From Callipepla californica brunnescens (taxonomy: Eukaryota; Chordata; Aves; Galliformes; Odontophoridae): 64,000 bases of DNA. Below are positions 43,701 to 57,100 of this stretch, in pieces; position 1 is the stretch's first letter; every line of letters starts with the position of its first letter. The stretch lies in contig JALIRH010000010.1 of the NCBI GenBank assembly GCA_023055505.1, forward strand, positions 3,845,501-3,909,500. Reading direction: 5' to 3'. Made by a program: the position numbers and the translations under genes. The notes beneath the pieces are model-generated. The model searched no databases. It was not told the origin of the DNA and saw nothing but the letters and a program-made list of their open reading frames with translations.

Positions 43701-46700
43701 TAGCTAACTTACCAGTTGCAACTTTAAAAACTCTTAGTTGCTATGAAGTTTTTTGTTTTGCTACCTAGAACTACTTTAGGTAGTTAAACATCAACAGTGT
43801 GTTTGCTACATTTGTTAGTTCAAATCAAGTAGTGGCAGTCATGTATGTACGTCACTTCATCACTCGAATGATGAATAATTTGTTTATCAGTGAAGTAGAA
43901 TACTCTGTGAATTACTTCATTATAAATAGTATACTTTGGCACTTCTTATACAGCCAGTGAGATCTTTGTTGTGAGTTTTGGAGCTGTTAGTTACTTTTTG
44001 AGAATGTTTCATAATGATGTTTTAGAAAGACTGGGAAACAAACAATTGTAGGGATTGTCAGTTATAAGTAGGGGCAGGGAGAGGACCTACTTATTTGCCT
44101 TACCTCTTTGCTTAAGTTATGCTGTTTCCCTGATAACTGCGTAAGTGAACTGTTCATAAGAATCTAGAAGACAGTGAATTGATGAGTGATAGTTTAGTCA
44201 AGAAAAATCGCATCAGGCTATCTTTGGCAGCGTAACAGACCTTTTGAACTGAGAAAAATAATCTATCTTGATAACATCTGTCATGTTGCATCTATCAGAA
44301 GCCCAGATAGAGGCTGTTCCTCTATGAGGCTTAATAAGCAAGCTAAGAAAATGTGATTAGAGACTAAATGGTGATGAGTATGCAGCTTGCTTAAAAAAAA
44401 ATTATTCTTAATTACTTCTGGCTTGGGGGAAGAGCATGAAGAAGACTGGGAGAGATCCAACAAAATCTAATGTTAGATCAACTTTGAGCTCTGTCTTGGG
44501 GCTTGAAGTTGGTGGTTTAATGCTTAGATTGTTGGTGTGTGGTTTTTAGCTTCTTTTGATTTGCTTTGTTTTTCTGTTTTGGTGGTAATCCAGTGAGATA
44601 TGTTTTTGTGTGTGGTTTATATTTTTTTCCTGCTCCTAAGTCTTGTCAAATCTGTAGAGACCAAATGAGAATTTACTTTTAAATAAAAATGAAAATGTTT
44701 TTTGAAATATCTAAATCTGGTTCTTTTTTCAACCATAGAACAGATCTTATAATCTGAGAATTCTTTTATATCTCCTTTCTCAGTAAAAGAATGAGAAATA
44801 GCTACCCTCAGATAAGATTGCCTGTCATTGTTTCTAACTATGAAGTATCTAGTTAGAAATACTTGGTATCTTCGGGCTTTAATAATAACTTTATAAACTT
44901 GGACATAATTCACGTGCAAGTCCTTCAAGGGCGTCTGCACATGCTGACTACTAAATGCTTACAACCAAGGAAATCAGTATGCAGTGGGTTTTATTCTCCA
45001 TACTTCCATTAGCAAATGAATGCACCACAAAAGGTGCATGGCTATCTGCCACATATTCAAACAACATCTGTTTGAGTCTCACAAGGTCTTATTATAACTG
45101 TCAGGTAAAGCATCATATTCTCTTTTCAGTTGTATTTACTACATTTTAAAATTATTTTCATCTGCTACACGTAGAATCATAGAATCAATCACCAAGGCTG
45201 GAAAAGACCTGCAAGATCATCCAGTCCAACCATCCACCTACCACCAGTAGTTATTACTAAACCAAGCCCCTCAACAGAGTGTTTAAGTGTTCCTTAACAC
45301 CTCCAGGGTTGGTGATTCCACCACGTCCCTGTGCAGCCCGTTCCAGAGCCTGACCACTGTTTTGGAAAAGCAGTATTTTTTAAGGTCTTAAACCTTTTGT
45401 GTTCTAGAGATTCATAACAGAAATAGTTTGTATCTCTCTGTTCTGTTAATTCTTCAAGATGTAAAGCATTTTTATCTAAGGCAATCCTGAAGATAGAGCT
45501 GCCAGTTCTAGAATATCTGAAAGTCTGTTGTTGCCACAGTGAGCCTGGACAATTTAACTTTGCTTCTTAGAGAAGTGAGTCAGAGCTGTGGTATGTCTGT
45601 GAGAAGCAATGAATGTGGAATTCCTTGGTAATGTGTGCAGAGTTCCTATCAGGCAGCTGTGTTTTGCAGGAAACAGGCATTTATATTCCATAGCATTTTT
45701 ATACTATGCCGTATTATAATGTTGCATTTCCTTACAAAAAAACATTATTTCTTTGGTAAAACTATAATTTGTTAACTAACTTGTTTATGAGCTCACAATT
45801 TTGAACAAAGGAAAACTCTGTTTTTCTAGCTTTGCTCTATTTTTAAAATTATTTTAAGTTAGGCCATTCTTAATGGATATTTGCATGAAGAGGGTGATCA
45901 ACTTACTGGACTAAACTGTTGTCTTTAGCTCTGGGGAATGTTCCTTCCTCCACTTTTTTAATGGTATGGTTTTTATAGCAAAACTGGTGTCTTGAGTTTG
46001 TTCATTAGGTGCAATTACTTTAAAAGAAAATGTTGTTGAAAAAAAAATCTTAATCATATTTACAATGTTTATATAGTATTTTTTTTTAACCCCTCTTAGG
46101 CCATCCTATGATGATATGCCACTCCCCGTCACTCCAGAGCCTGCCAGGATTGCTTCTTCAGGAGTGGTGGAGAAAAAGAAGAATAGAAACGGGCAGGTGA
46201 CTTCCAGCAAAGACCAGGAGTCCATCGATGTCACGTACTCTTCTACTCCATACCAGTCTCATGAGCACACAGAGGAAACTTCTGTAACACAGACACTTTC
46301 TCAAAAATTAGAAACTGAAAAGGAACGTGTTGCGGGAACATCCCAGATGTCTATGGGTAATTTTAGCAATGAGAAATGCAGTGTCCTCAAAGATGCTCAA
46401 TTTGCAAATCATAGCCGTGAAGGCCAGTTTGCGGCTGTGAGCCCAGTACCTCAACGTTTTTCCGTCAGCGCGTTAATTCACAGTTCTCCTGTTAATCGTA
46501 AAATAGAAAAAAATGTTAAGAGTCCGTCATCATCAAATCGTATTCTGCATAGTGGATGTGATAGCACAGGAATGGAGGTATGCAATAGGGATGAGTTGAA
46601 TCCTGCTGTGGAACTGGTTCATCCAAAATGCCCTTCAGTTTTGCATCAGAATCCTGTGTGCAGCCACAGGAATTCTTCACGCGTTACCTCAGGTCAATCT

Positions 46701-48920
46701 CTTTTAAAACGAGATGGTTTACAAACTCAGGATGAAACTTTGGTGTCTGATTTCCGTCTCAGGGATACTGTGGGGATCAGCAGCTCCCTAGGTCTTGGGC
46801 CTTCCCCACCACTAGCAAGATGCAAAAATGTGAAGATGAAAAGAGGGGATGCAAGTTCAGTGGATGAAACTATTGAGAATGTCATTCTGAAATATTGCCA
46901 TGGAACTGCATATGAAGAACTTCATTTCCAAGAGAAGAATAATCTCTGTTCAACTTTCTCCTCTCTTCTGGATCATACTCATTTAGAGGGTTCTGAAATG
47001 AGTTTTGACTGTGATGCACCTATTCAGTCAGGAACAGACTTACCGAAGGCAGCTATAAAAGACATAGAATTGCTAAAAGAGGTCCAGATAAGTTTGCAAG
47101 ATAAAAACTATGGAACACAGCTCTCTTCTGTTTTAAAAAGCGAGTCAGTGAAGCAAATAGAAACAGTGAAACAGAACGTAGCAGTTCATCCTGAGGAAGC
47201 AGTTCTTCCAGCTCTGCCTCATGTGCCTCCTTCTTTTGTGGGAAAGACCTGGTCTCAGATAATGTATGAAGATGATATAAAAATTGAAGAACTTGTGCGT
47301 GATTTCAGGGAAGGTCGTTTTCGCTGCTACTTTGACAGTGAATCCTCAGCCAACTGTACAGGAAAGAGAATGAAGAGAAAAAAGCAGAAAGATGAAAAAA
47401 GGAACAACACTGCCGAGGGTAATAGAACAGAAACCGCATCAGTTAAAGCACTGCCGGAGTTTAATGATGCTTTAAGTGGTGGCTCTGATTTTGATAACCC
47501 ATCCTTAGCTTCAGATACGCTATGCAACCCACAAATTCATAGAACACCTAGGAAAAGGACGTGGCGCCTAGCTTCAAGATGTCAGGTGGTTAAAGTCAGC
47601 CATGGTACCCAAACAAGTCTATTGAACTACCCTGTAACAAAAAGAAAAATGACCAGAAGAGAATCTGATCCATCTGATCAAAAAGCAAGTGTGATATGGC
47701 CAGAAAATGAAAAGACTCCAAACATGAAAACTAGACTTTGTGCCCTTAAACTTCCTGAGTCCTATAGCAAGATTATGAGCCCTGTGCAGCCCAAGACCGT
47801 GGTGTATGTACTTTCATGTCCAGAGATGAAACAGTGTAAAGGCAAGCCTGTGGATATTCCCAAAATGAGGACAAATCGTAATTCCACAGATAGCAAGGAC
47901 TCCATAAGGTATAAATACAAGCAGTGTTCTTTCAAGTATTATGACCCACTGACAAACAGAATTCTGAAAATGCCTCCTAAGAGTTCAGTTGGGGAAAAGG
48001 CCAAAAAGCCTTCTCACGTTCGACAGCTGTTCAGAAGTCTCAGCTTTGATGCAAACATGAGGAAATTAACTGATGCACAGAGAGAGAGCACACCAACAAA
48101 GTCCTTCAATCGGTCAGACTTCTATAGTGCATCTTCAGCAGCTTGTCCGCCGGAATCAGGTAAAGGAAGTGATACACTCTCAAGTCAAAAAGCAGACATA
48201 TCTTCAGTTTCCACAGAAAGAACAGATTGTCTGGCATCTAGTTACCCTGAGAACTCTTTTAAGCACTTGGTCATTTCCCCTTTGAGTTCTCACCAGTCTG
48301 TTGTTGAAGGAGATGGTAGATTAACTCCGTTTAGCAGTAGAGTTACCAAAACTCCTCTGACCTCCATCAGGGGTGACCGATTAGAGAGAGAGAATCCAAA
48401 AGCAATATGGAAGAGAAAAGAAAGCACTAATAAAGAACCAGTTTTTTCCAAAAAAGCTTCAGGAGCTATGTCTGTCAGATGCACTGTTGGGAGGAGAGGA
48501 AACAGAGTAACAACAGGCAAACAAACTTCCAGAACTAAAAAGCAACAAAAAGAGGGAATCAGAAGGAAACTTTCTCCTTGTGCTCAGAAATCTTCAGCTT
48601 TCCCCATTCATAGGCACCAAACGAGGAAAACCACAGTGGGAAAGCACCTTAAGAAAGAAAAACCTGACGCTAAAAAATTAAACGTGAGGAAGAAGTCAAA
48701 AAGGACTTTTCTGAACTCAAATGTCACAAGTATTCCTGAGAAGAGACAGAAAGTCACATCGGGATCTTTTCCTAAGAATCCAGAGCAAGCTTCTTCCAAA
48801 GTCAGAAGCTGGGAAGTAAGTGGAGATCGGGGTCACCCTAGCACTGTGAACCGACCTTCAAGAAGAACAACTGCTGTACCATTGCTTAGAAACTGTATTG
48901 TTCTACCAGGTGAGAGCTAG
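40752..48920 (+). CDS. ZDBF2: ZDBF2, DBF4-type zinc finger protein 2
   Basis: Exons 40752-40811, 41612-41739 and 46100-48920 (stop TAG 48918-48920) join in phase to 1002 residues, counting from the Kozak-strong ATG at 40752 (CCACCATG). The start corresponds to the mammalian MQKRQGYC start. The DBF4-type zinc finger is at residues 8-27 (C8, C11, H21, H27), followed by the conserved [15 protein letters not shown]. Nearly all remaining coding is one 2.8-kb exon, as in mammals. Conserved blocks are GKTWSQI...[15 protein letters not shown] (about 443-475), [20 protein letters not shown] (about 546-565), [14 protein letters not shown] (about 676) and [12 protein letters not shown] (about 702). The C-terminus is strongly Lys/Arg-rich. 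The human protein is over 2300 residues, so this one lacks a large central part. Molecular function is poorly known; the mammalian gene is imprinted. Confidence 0.95.
42786..42841 (+). repeat. A-rich low-complexity run ending in (GA)n
   Basis: GTG followed by A-runs, TTTTTATT, then A17 and GAGAGAGAGA. Simple low-complexity sequence in the ZDBF2 intron. Confidence 0.85.
45174..45400 (-). mobile_element. CR1 LINE 3' fragment
   Basis: The plus strand starts with AATCATAGAATCAATCACC and continues TCCAGTCCAACCATCCACC, then GTGCAGCCCGTTCCAGAGCC. These are hallmarks of a CR1 3' end on the minus strand: terminal ATTCTATGATT-type repeats and the end of the reverse transcriptase region. It is 5'-truncated, as almost all CR1 copies are, and lies in the last large ZDBF2 intron. 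Confidence 0.9.
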
Positions 48921-51100
48921 CCACCAAAACACCTGTGTTTGTCTTTTTTGTTTGTTTTTTTAATAGCCAGCACCTGGAAAAGGGAAGGGAACAAAAGGAG
49001 GCCATAGACAAAGCAATTGAAGTGCTAGAGCTGCAGAAAGTACAAAGCCAGTCTAATGTGAAACAGGTACAACTTTAAACTCTTGTTCCTGATATATGGG
49101 ACGTTACATATTGCACTGTTCTACTGTGTGAAGCTGCAGAAGTTGTGCATTTGAGTTTAAAACACGTAGATAGAATCCTATTTACTAGGCTTCACCTGTG
49201 CATCAAAACAAATGGGCTTGAATAGTATCATGTTGTTTTAATGAGATTATCAGTGCACAGTGGTGCACTATAATAGGGTAAATTAGAAGCTGTATTAATT
49301 AATTGTGCCTATTCTCCTTTTTTCCACATAATTCTTAAAGTGCAAAAAATGATTCTGTTATGCTAGAAATTAAATTAAGACATTAATCTGGGGTGAATTC
49401 TGCGTATGTATTTTGTGTTTGTATATATGCACACCTCATTCAACACATAATATGGTATATACTTTCTGAATGAGTGGTACTGAGATTAATACAGTATGAT
49501 AAAATTCAGATCAGTGGTTTTCTTGAAATGAAATATAACTCTACATGGCTTTATATTGATCCTTTTTCCCAAAACCACGTCCAAACTAATTATTTTGGAC
49601 AAAAAGTCACTGTGGGCTGTTATCTAGCAATAATGGACCATCCTGGTAAGGAAATATGTCTCTCCTGGTTACCGTGGTGGTGGTTATACTGAATCCTCAA
49701 ATTCCCCTAAAAATATAAGTTTAGTGTTTTCTTTATTCTCTTTTGTTTTCTTTTTAAACAGCTTATTGATAAAATTTGTAGGTTAATTTGATGTTCCTTA
49801 GGGAGGGGATGGAAATGTTATAATGCAGACAAGTAGCAATCAGTTCTTGCGTTTCAACATGAAATTTTGAGACCCTGTACTTTTTTTTGGATTTTAATTT
49901 GGTGTACTGTTGATTACATTTTTGTGTGCTATAGTTCAACCTTCATTTTAAATAGTCAGTACAGTATTTAAATAAAACAAACCTGAAGCGGTATCCAATG
50001 TGTTGAAGTTCAAATATCTGCTTAGAACAGATATTTACATAAGCTGAATTAAAAATTTAAATGAAATATTCCATAATAATTTATGTTAGGCAATTGGTTC
50101 TCTATGGCTTACTCTGTTGGGGAAAAAAAGTCCAACATTCTGTGGTTTTGGTTATATTTGTTTTTGTGCTTTTGCTTTGGTTTCTTTGTTATTTTTCTTT
50201 GGTTTTGTTTTGCTTTTAGTTTTTATGATGACAGCTTATTTGATTAAAAATTGTTTAGTAAACAGAAACCCCAGTGCTCAAAGTGTTTGTACGCTTTAAA
50301 ATCAGTATTGATTTTTCATTTGTCTTCAGTTTTAAGCAGAGAATTAAGCTTCATCACTGTCAGGGCTCTTGTTTGTACATCTGCAGTTTGATGGATTATA
50401 TAATCTATCCTATTGTAAAAGTCTTTGTAAATTCTGTGCTTGTACAGCATATCTTTTTTAGATATCATAATAGTATAAGACCCTGCTGACTCTGCAGTTG
50501 CATACTGTACCTGTGCATTCCCTCCCTCCAAATCAAAACCTATTCTTGATTAATTTTCTGAAGTGTCAAGGGTTACTAGTTTGTCTTGAGATCAAGTTGC
50601 ACTTTGAAACATTATATTTTTAAATAAAACATCTGAAGGAAATGTAAAAGCTGTCATCATAAACTACTCATTGTTAAAAAATGCATCAAAAAACCCTCCC
50701 CAAAATATATGTACATGCATATTTCCCAGCATAAATAAAAGATGTGCATGTACTTAAGCCAGCTGGAAACTAAATTCCTTTACAAGTCAAGTATACTCCG
50801 ATATATTTTTTTTAATTTTTCTTTCAGTTTTGAAATAAAAGTTGATTTCTATGGGTGAGTTTTCCTATGGTTGTCGGTTGACAAAGAATCTTATGACTGT
50901 ATTACAAGTCACTGGAAAATAAAGGGTTATAATATGAGTTTTTATAGTCCTCTGAACTAATTGTGCCTGTATAATTTAATATTTTGTCTAATATAAAACT
51001 GATTTTTTTAAACAAAATTTTAATGGAATGGTTTTTATAGAAAGGCTAATTTTTAGAATAAAGTTTTAAAGCTTAAAAAAGATTTTTAAGATAAAGTTTG
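48921..51100 (+). terminator. ZDBF2: ZDBF2 3'UTR with several AATAAA signals
   Basis: AT-rich, without a further long frame. AATAAA hexamers at 49973-49978, 50624-50629, 50834-50839, 50918-50923 and 51057-51062 are candidate polyadenylation signals, giving 3'UTRs of about 1.1-2.2 kb. Which are used cannot be told from sequence. Confidence 0.5.
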
Positions 51101-54100
51101 TTTTAAAGCAAAGCTTTAAATTAACTATATATAAGTCCCATTCTAACATATTTTTATGATACAAGAACGTTTTCCTATCTGACTTCTGCAGTGTCATTTT
51201 ACATAGTATTGTACACATGAAAAATATGGATTGTTTTATTTGTGAATAAGGTTTTACTACTCTTAAGATTGCTAGTGTATGTTTGTTTACACTCAAAAAT
51301 ACTGTTTTCCATACTCATTTACTGCAAGCTTGTGTTTGTCTAGCATGCAAATTTCCTTGAAACTTTGAGTAATAAAATACCTTGAGGACTACAGAATGAC
51401 TAATTTTTTAGCATGATTTTTCCCCCCCCTCCAAATAATATACTCCTTCTCCAAGTGTGACTTCAATTTTTTTTCTTAGTGTTATATTTAAATAAAGTAT
51501 ATAATCCAAAATAAAGTATAAGAAAATACATACATAAAAAATCTGACAATGTTTATTAAAGAAAACAAATCTGGTATAAACTTGGAAATACTTCTGTGGT
51601 TTACAGTGTAAAAAGGTTTACTATATGGCTTGCATTTTCTTCTTTGTTTCAGTTCTGACTGTTCAAAAACCTTTAATGCATGCTCACTGAATGCTGGGAA
51701 AGAACTGTGATATGGGAAGTAACTGTAGACTGTCTTGGAAAGAGAATTGATGAAGGTGTGCTCAAAATGTACATGAAGGAAAAAAAAAAAAGACATTCTT
51801 CTGAAATCTTAAGGAATTGTTTGCTTAACAGTGAAGTTTTTTGCTGCCATTATTGAATACCACATCGTTCAGTGGCAGCATTGCTGAAACTTAAAACTTC
51901 AAAATGTGGTTGTGGAGATTTCAGCAATGGAAAATACGTGCTGAAATACTTTCTTACTGAGGTTTTGGTTTGGTGGTTTTATCAACATTAATGCATAAGG
52001 GCGTTTGCCAAAATATTTGCCAGTCTTCATGTACAAAAGCAAGAAAAGGTGACTCAATGATGAACAAAATCGCTCTGTTCACTATTACCTATCTAATTGA
52101 TAATAGTTAGATGCTGAGTATATAACGGCTGAGAAAGAAGTTTGCATGTCATTTTGACCTACTATACATTCATGTGTATTTTTAATACATTTCATAATTT
52201 CAACTTTTTAAAGCAACCTCATTCTAAGCAGCTTGATTTTTACTTTTAGTATTGTGCATCTCAATTGTGAACTGTGCTACGTAAACAGAATAATAAGACC
52301 CCCAAAATTTCAAAGTCTGATGCATGCACTTAGCAGTTCTTCAGCTGTTTTTCTGATTGACCATAGGGGAACTGTTAGGTCAGGGCTCCAAGAGGTGATT
52401 GAGCACCTGGTGAAGGGGTGTGGCTGGCCTAGGGAGTGCAGGCAAAAAATAGTTTGCATCTGTGCTCCCTGACCAGAAGGAGTGGACACAGGTACAGCTC
52501 CCTGGGCTCATAGAAACCAGCCACTGAGGAGGCTGCTGCTGAGAAGTGCTGCGCAGTCATGGAGCCTCTTCACCAGTTGGGTGAGTACTGTTCTTCTTTC
52601 TGTGTTGGACTGTTGGCCTACCTACAAATACTTTGGTATCACCAAGAACCTGATAAAAGCAGTTTTGCTTCTTTGTGAGCAGGACATTGATGTCTCAGTT
52701 TTCTAGTTCCTTTTTTTAAGTTTGCATCTGATGTTTATGTGATAGTTCTATCAAAGTGTATCTCTCTGGAACACATATACAGATATTTAGTTGTGTTTAT
52801 AAGACTGACTTAGTGTGAAGTTATGCCTAAATTTCATGCTGAATTTGTGCCTAAGTAAGAATGCATCTTTCTGGGTTTCATGTTCTTACAGTTGGTAACT
52901 TTTGAAATGTTCTTGCCTGATGTCTCTTTAATCTGCTTCTTTATCTCCACTGCCTGTGGTCATTTGATACAGTGTTTCTGAAATTGTATGTTGATGTTAC
53001 AAATACTTCCAGTGATAGTGTTACATGTTCTTTCTTTGTATCCTTAGCTTATTTAATGTCAGGCATTGTTTCCCTGTGTTTCCTCAGTCATGCATTTGGG
53101 TGTGTTTGCTGTGAAGAGTTAAACTGTAAAACAAAATACGTTATTTGGAAGTAAATTAGTGAGAGGTAATAGAAGTGGGTGGTCACCTTATCTGAAGTGT
53201 AGAGAACAGGTTCATCTTTGTGCTTCACCGTTTGGGATTCTTCATCTACTGAGTAGTATTTAGAAAGGAGTGGAATTATGAGTCTTGATTTCTTCAGCTG
53301 TCTTCCTTTATCTTTCACCTAGGGTAAATCTGTTAGAGAATGGAATAATCAGAATCTGTATTTATTCTGTAGATAGAACACTGTTTCAAGTCGTAATGTG
53401 TTGGGGACAGATTAAAAATACCAATATGTACCTCAATTGCTGATGTAATTAAAGTCCAGTTATTTTTTTTATAACCTGGAATGCTGCATATAATGTGAAA
53501 TAAGTAATACATTTTAGAGAACTTTGTAGGTACATAAATCTGAGTGTGCCCAGAAGGAGAGGTTTTGTTCCTTGCTTGTTTAGGGTTTTGCAGTTACAAA
53601 TTTATTTGTTCCTTTAGCGGTATGTATTTATTTTTTCCTTTTTAATTAAAGAGCGAATTTGCATGCGGTGTTTTCTCTTTATTCTGGAAGTAGAATTTAG
53701 CTTAAAACTTGTTGCTATGATTTATTATGGAGAGAACACTGCAAAATGCTGTGGGAAATCTTATTTGATTTTATTTATTTTTAGAAAGTTTATTTTATTT
53801 AGCGTTGGCTTAATAAATGAGGGAAGTAATGGCCAAAAATGACATAATGTTGAGTAGTTCTGTGTTTTTGAGAACTTTCAATATGTGTCCTGCTATAAAT
53901 AAAACAACAGCTTTGTATTCTGTTTGGCTCTACTGAACAGTAGATTACCTCCTGTTGTTATACGCTGTTCTGTAACAGTGACGCATGCACAAAGTTCAGT
54001 TTGAATTAATAAATGGTTGAAAAGCACAGGCACGTTGTTTCTTGAGACCTGAAGTCATAAAATTTCAGGATATTCTTTGCTGTTTTCAATTCATTGTTAA

Positions 54101-57100
54101 AGGCTGTCGTGTTTTATTCATGGCTGAATTATGTTATCTAAATGCATGCTGTTGTGTTGTCAAATAGTACTTTGCTACATACATAGGATATGGTTGAACT
54201 ATCTAAATGTGGAGCTACAACCATCATACTACTTTAAAGTCTGATGATTGCATCTTTCATGGGACATCTAAGCAATTTATAATATGCTTATATAGCGTCA
54301 AGTGTAACAGTCTGGTTTGTTGGAATGTTTGAGAATTATGAAGAAGTTGGTTTTGGATTCATTTGGAGGCATTAGTGTTTTAACATACAAAATTGTTTCT
54401 TTGGCTCTGGAAGTTGTAAAGATTTTCTTGAAGTGTAGTGTTTTCAATGAGATGTGATTGCAAGTCATTGTTGCTTATGCTAGTTTTTGGTGATTTTTAC
54501 ATCCAGGGTTTCTCTGTTGAAGTTCCTTCCTTAAGGAATATTTAAAAGCAGTTCTTCCAAGATACTAGCATTCATGAATAGGATTTTTTTTTTTTAAAAC
54601 TCTTGCATCCTCAAAAATACTTCAGCATGTTAAAGTTAGTCATGTTTCCATTTTTACTGTGTCACACTGCATTGACATTGGCACTGGTGCACCTGAAAAT
54701 ACTGGTTGTACCCTACCTTAGTCATTATTAATATTGAACAAATAAGTTGCAGAATTAAGTTGTACTCTTGCTAGCTTGTGCATGAAGCTACTTGCTGGCC
54801 TGGAGATTGTGCTGTAAGAACAGGTTAGGCGTAGTCCTCAGGATGTGTTTCATCCTTTGTGTATGTGATGCACATGCATGACCTGCTTTTTTGAGATTGG
54901 AGAGAGAAATGAGGAGTAAGGCTTGCAGTTGTAAGGAATGAGATGGAAATAAAAGTACTGATTATTCATTGATTTCATTCCTTTAAAAAATATATATATA
55001 TAATTTGTTTTGCCTGAACCTTTGTAAATAATTGTCAGAATCCATTTACTTTCTGTGGTGGTTTGCTTCACATTCTCTCAATCACATTGTGTTAATTTAC
55101 TTAAAACATGGATAGTATTTCTCCTTTTCTTTTCTTTTCTTTCCTTTTTTTTTTTTTTTTTTTTTTTTCTTTTTTTTTTCTGGTCCCTTCAGAAACTGTT
55201 TATGGGGAAAAGGAGTATAACAAAGGTGGCACACCTATTTCTTTTTAGAAGAAACAAGTTAATAAAGTTCTAAGGCAGTTAAGAGGCTACTGGCAGGAAT
55301 TTCCAAACATTGGAAGCAACTGTGTTAAAATTCAGACTAGTGACTGATCAATCAGTTGGCCAAAAGATGATGGAAACTTGTGTTGTTCTTTGCTTCTTTT
55401 CAATAGCATTGGACTCAATCTTCATACAATTAGAAGTAAACATACTAAGCTTTTGCAACAGGCATTTCCTGGCTTTACATTTCTAAGTGTGTAATATTCT
55501 CATTCTCCTTTTGTCTTTACAAATTGTCATTTCTTAAATATGTCTTGCCAACATATTGCAGTTTCGGGTTGAATTTGGGGCAGGATAAAGTTGGAGTCAG
55601 AGTCTGCATTTTCACTTAGTAGTTAATGTTCATACCAGACAAGAACATGCAAGTGTTCAGTGTTACGCCGAGTTATCTTCAGTTTTCTTTCTTTAGATGT
55701 CAGAGTTCAATGTTTTTTGGTTTTTTTTTGTGAAATGTGTTGTTAAGCACAGGCACTTTTTTGTGGTGCTTAAGAGATGACACAGTAATGAAACTGTAAA
55801 TTACTTTTTTTTTGTTTGTTTTTACTTTTAAGTTTACAGATGGTTCTCTAACAAAGATTAGATTACTGTTCATTTTTCCTGCGCTTGTTCTTCCTCACAT
55901 CCCTCCCTTTTTTAAAAAGAATTTCATCTGCAATGCGGAGTTCTCCATTTTTATTTTCTTAGCCATTATGGTGTGATTAGTGTCATTTGTCTTATCACAG
56001 ATACAGTAATTATGTGGCTATTGCTTATGGCTTCATATGTCTCTGACTTTTCAAGAAAATTTTTAAAGAGGGCCAAGTATCCACATATGCTTCTAGTGCT
56101 TGTGTCTTATTCTGTTGGCTGTCGCATCCTTTTCAGCTCTCTTGTGCAGCCAGGGTCAAGTCCTCTGTTCTCCATCATTTCATGTAACTTTAGAGCATGT
56201 TAGAAAATGAAATTTTAATTCACAGCAAAAAAAAAAAAAGTTTGAAAATTCATATTTTTTTTTCTTTGTAAGACTTGCATTCTTAAAGGTGGCAGAAACA
56301 TGGATTGTAATGGTTTTTATATGCCAAAAATATTTGTCATTAAATCTGATAGTTGTATTTTGGCAAGCCTTGTGTTCCTATCATCCACTCCAGATTCACA
56401 GAACCATTTGTTTTTGCCTGAGTTTTTTGTATTGGTTTGCTTTGCCTTCTGTCTAATATTTTGTTCTAACTGGCTTTGTGTTAATTAAATTTAATGAAGC
56501 TTTGGAAGTGTAATGCTTGGTAACTTGCTGTGGCTTATTTCTTTGGGGCTTGTTTTCAGCTTTCAAAAGTTTTTAAAATTATTTCTGTATTTACTTGTTT
56601 CTTTTGTATAGACAAGCTTACCTTTGTAAGAAGAATATATTCTGGCTTTCTGCTACTGGTAGTCAGATTAAATAGCTTCTGATGAGAATGGGTTGTGGAA
56701 GGTGGTTTAAAGAAGAATTCCTTTACTGACTTTTGCTGCCATTACTTTCTCCAAAGCAAATTGGTACAGTGGTGCAAAAAAGCAAGCTGCATTAAGTGGC
56801 ACCAGTTATATCTGCGTCAGTAGATAGGAATGTAAATAAAAGTGCTATAGTTTAGCTGTGCTGGTAATACCAGACAGATCAGTGCATTTTTTTCATTGCA
56901 TTCCTCTAAATCTGTTATGAGCAAAAACTTGAAAAAATTATATTGGAGAGCTGAATATATATTCACAGCATTTAATTGCATTGTCTGTGTTGTTATATTT
57001 AAATTGCAGTGAGGATTTGTTTTCATTTTCTTGATTGTGTATGGCAGCATGTTGCTGTCATTAGCTCAAGCTCTTTCTCCTGGTCTGTCCTTGGTAGGAT

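Larger units (their letters stand above)
41740..46099 (+). other. ZDBF2: ZDBF2 intron before the large exon
   Basis: A 4.4-kb intron between the GTATAA donor at 41740 and the acceptor CCCTCTTAG at 46099. It is AT-rich, with A-rich low complexity at 42786-42840 and a CR1 fragment at 45174-45400. No additional coding exon is needed for phase, and none is evident. Confidence 0.7.
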
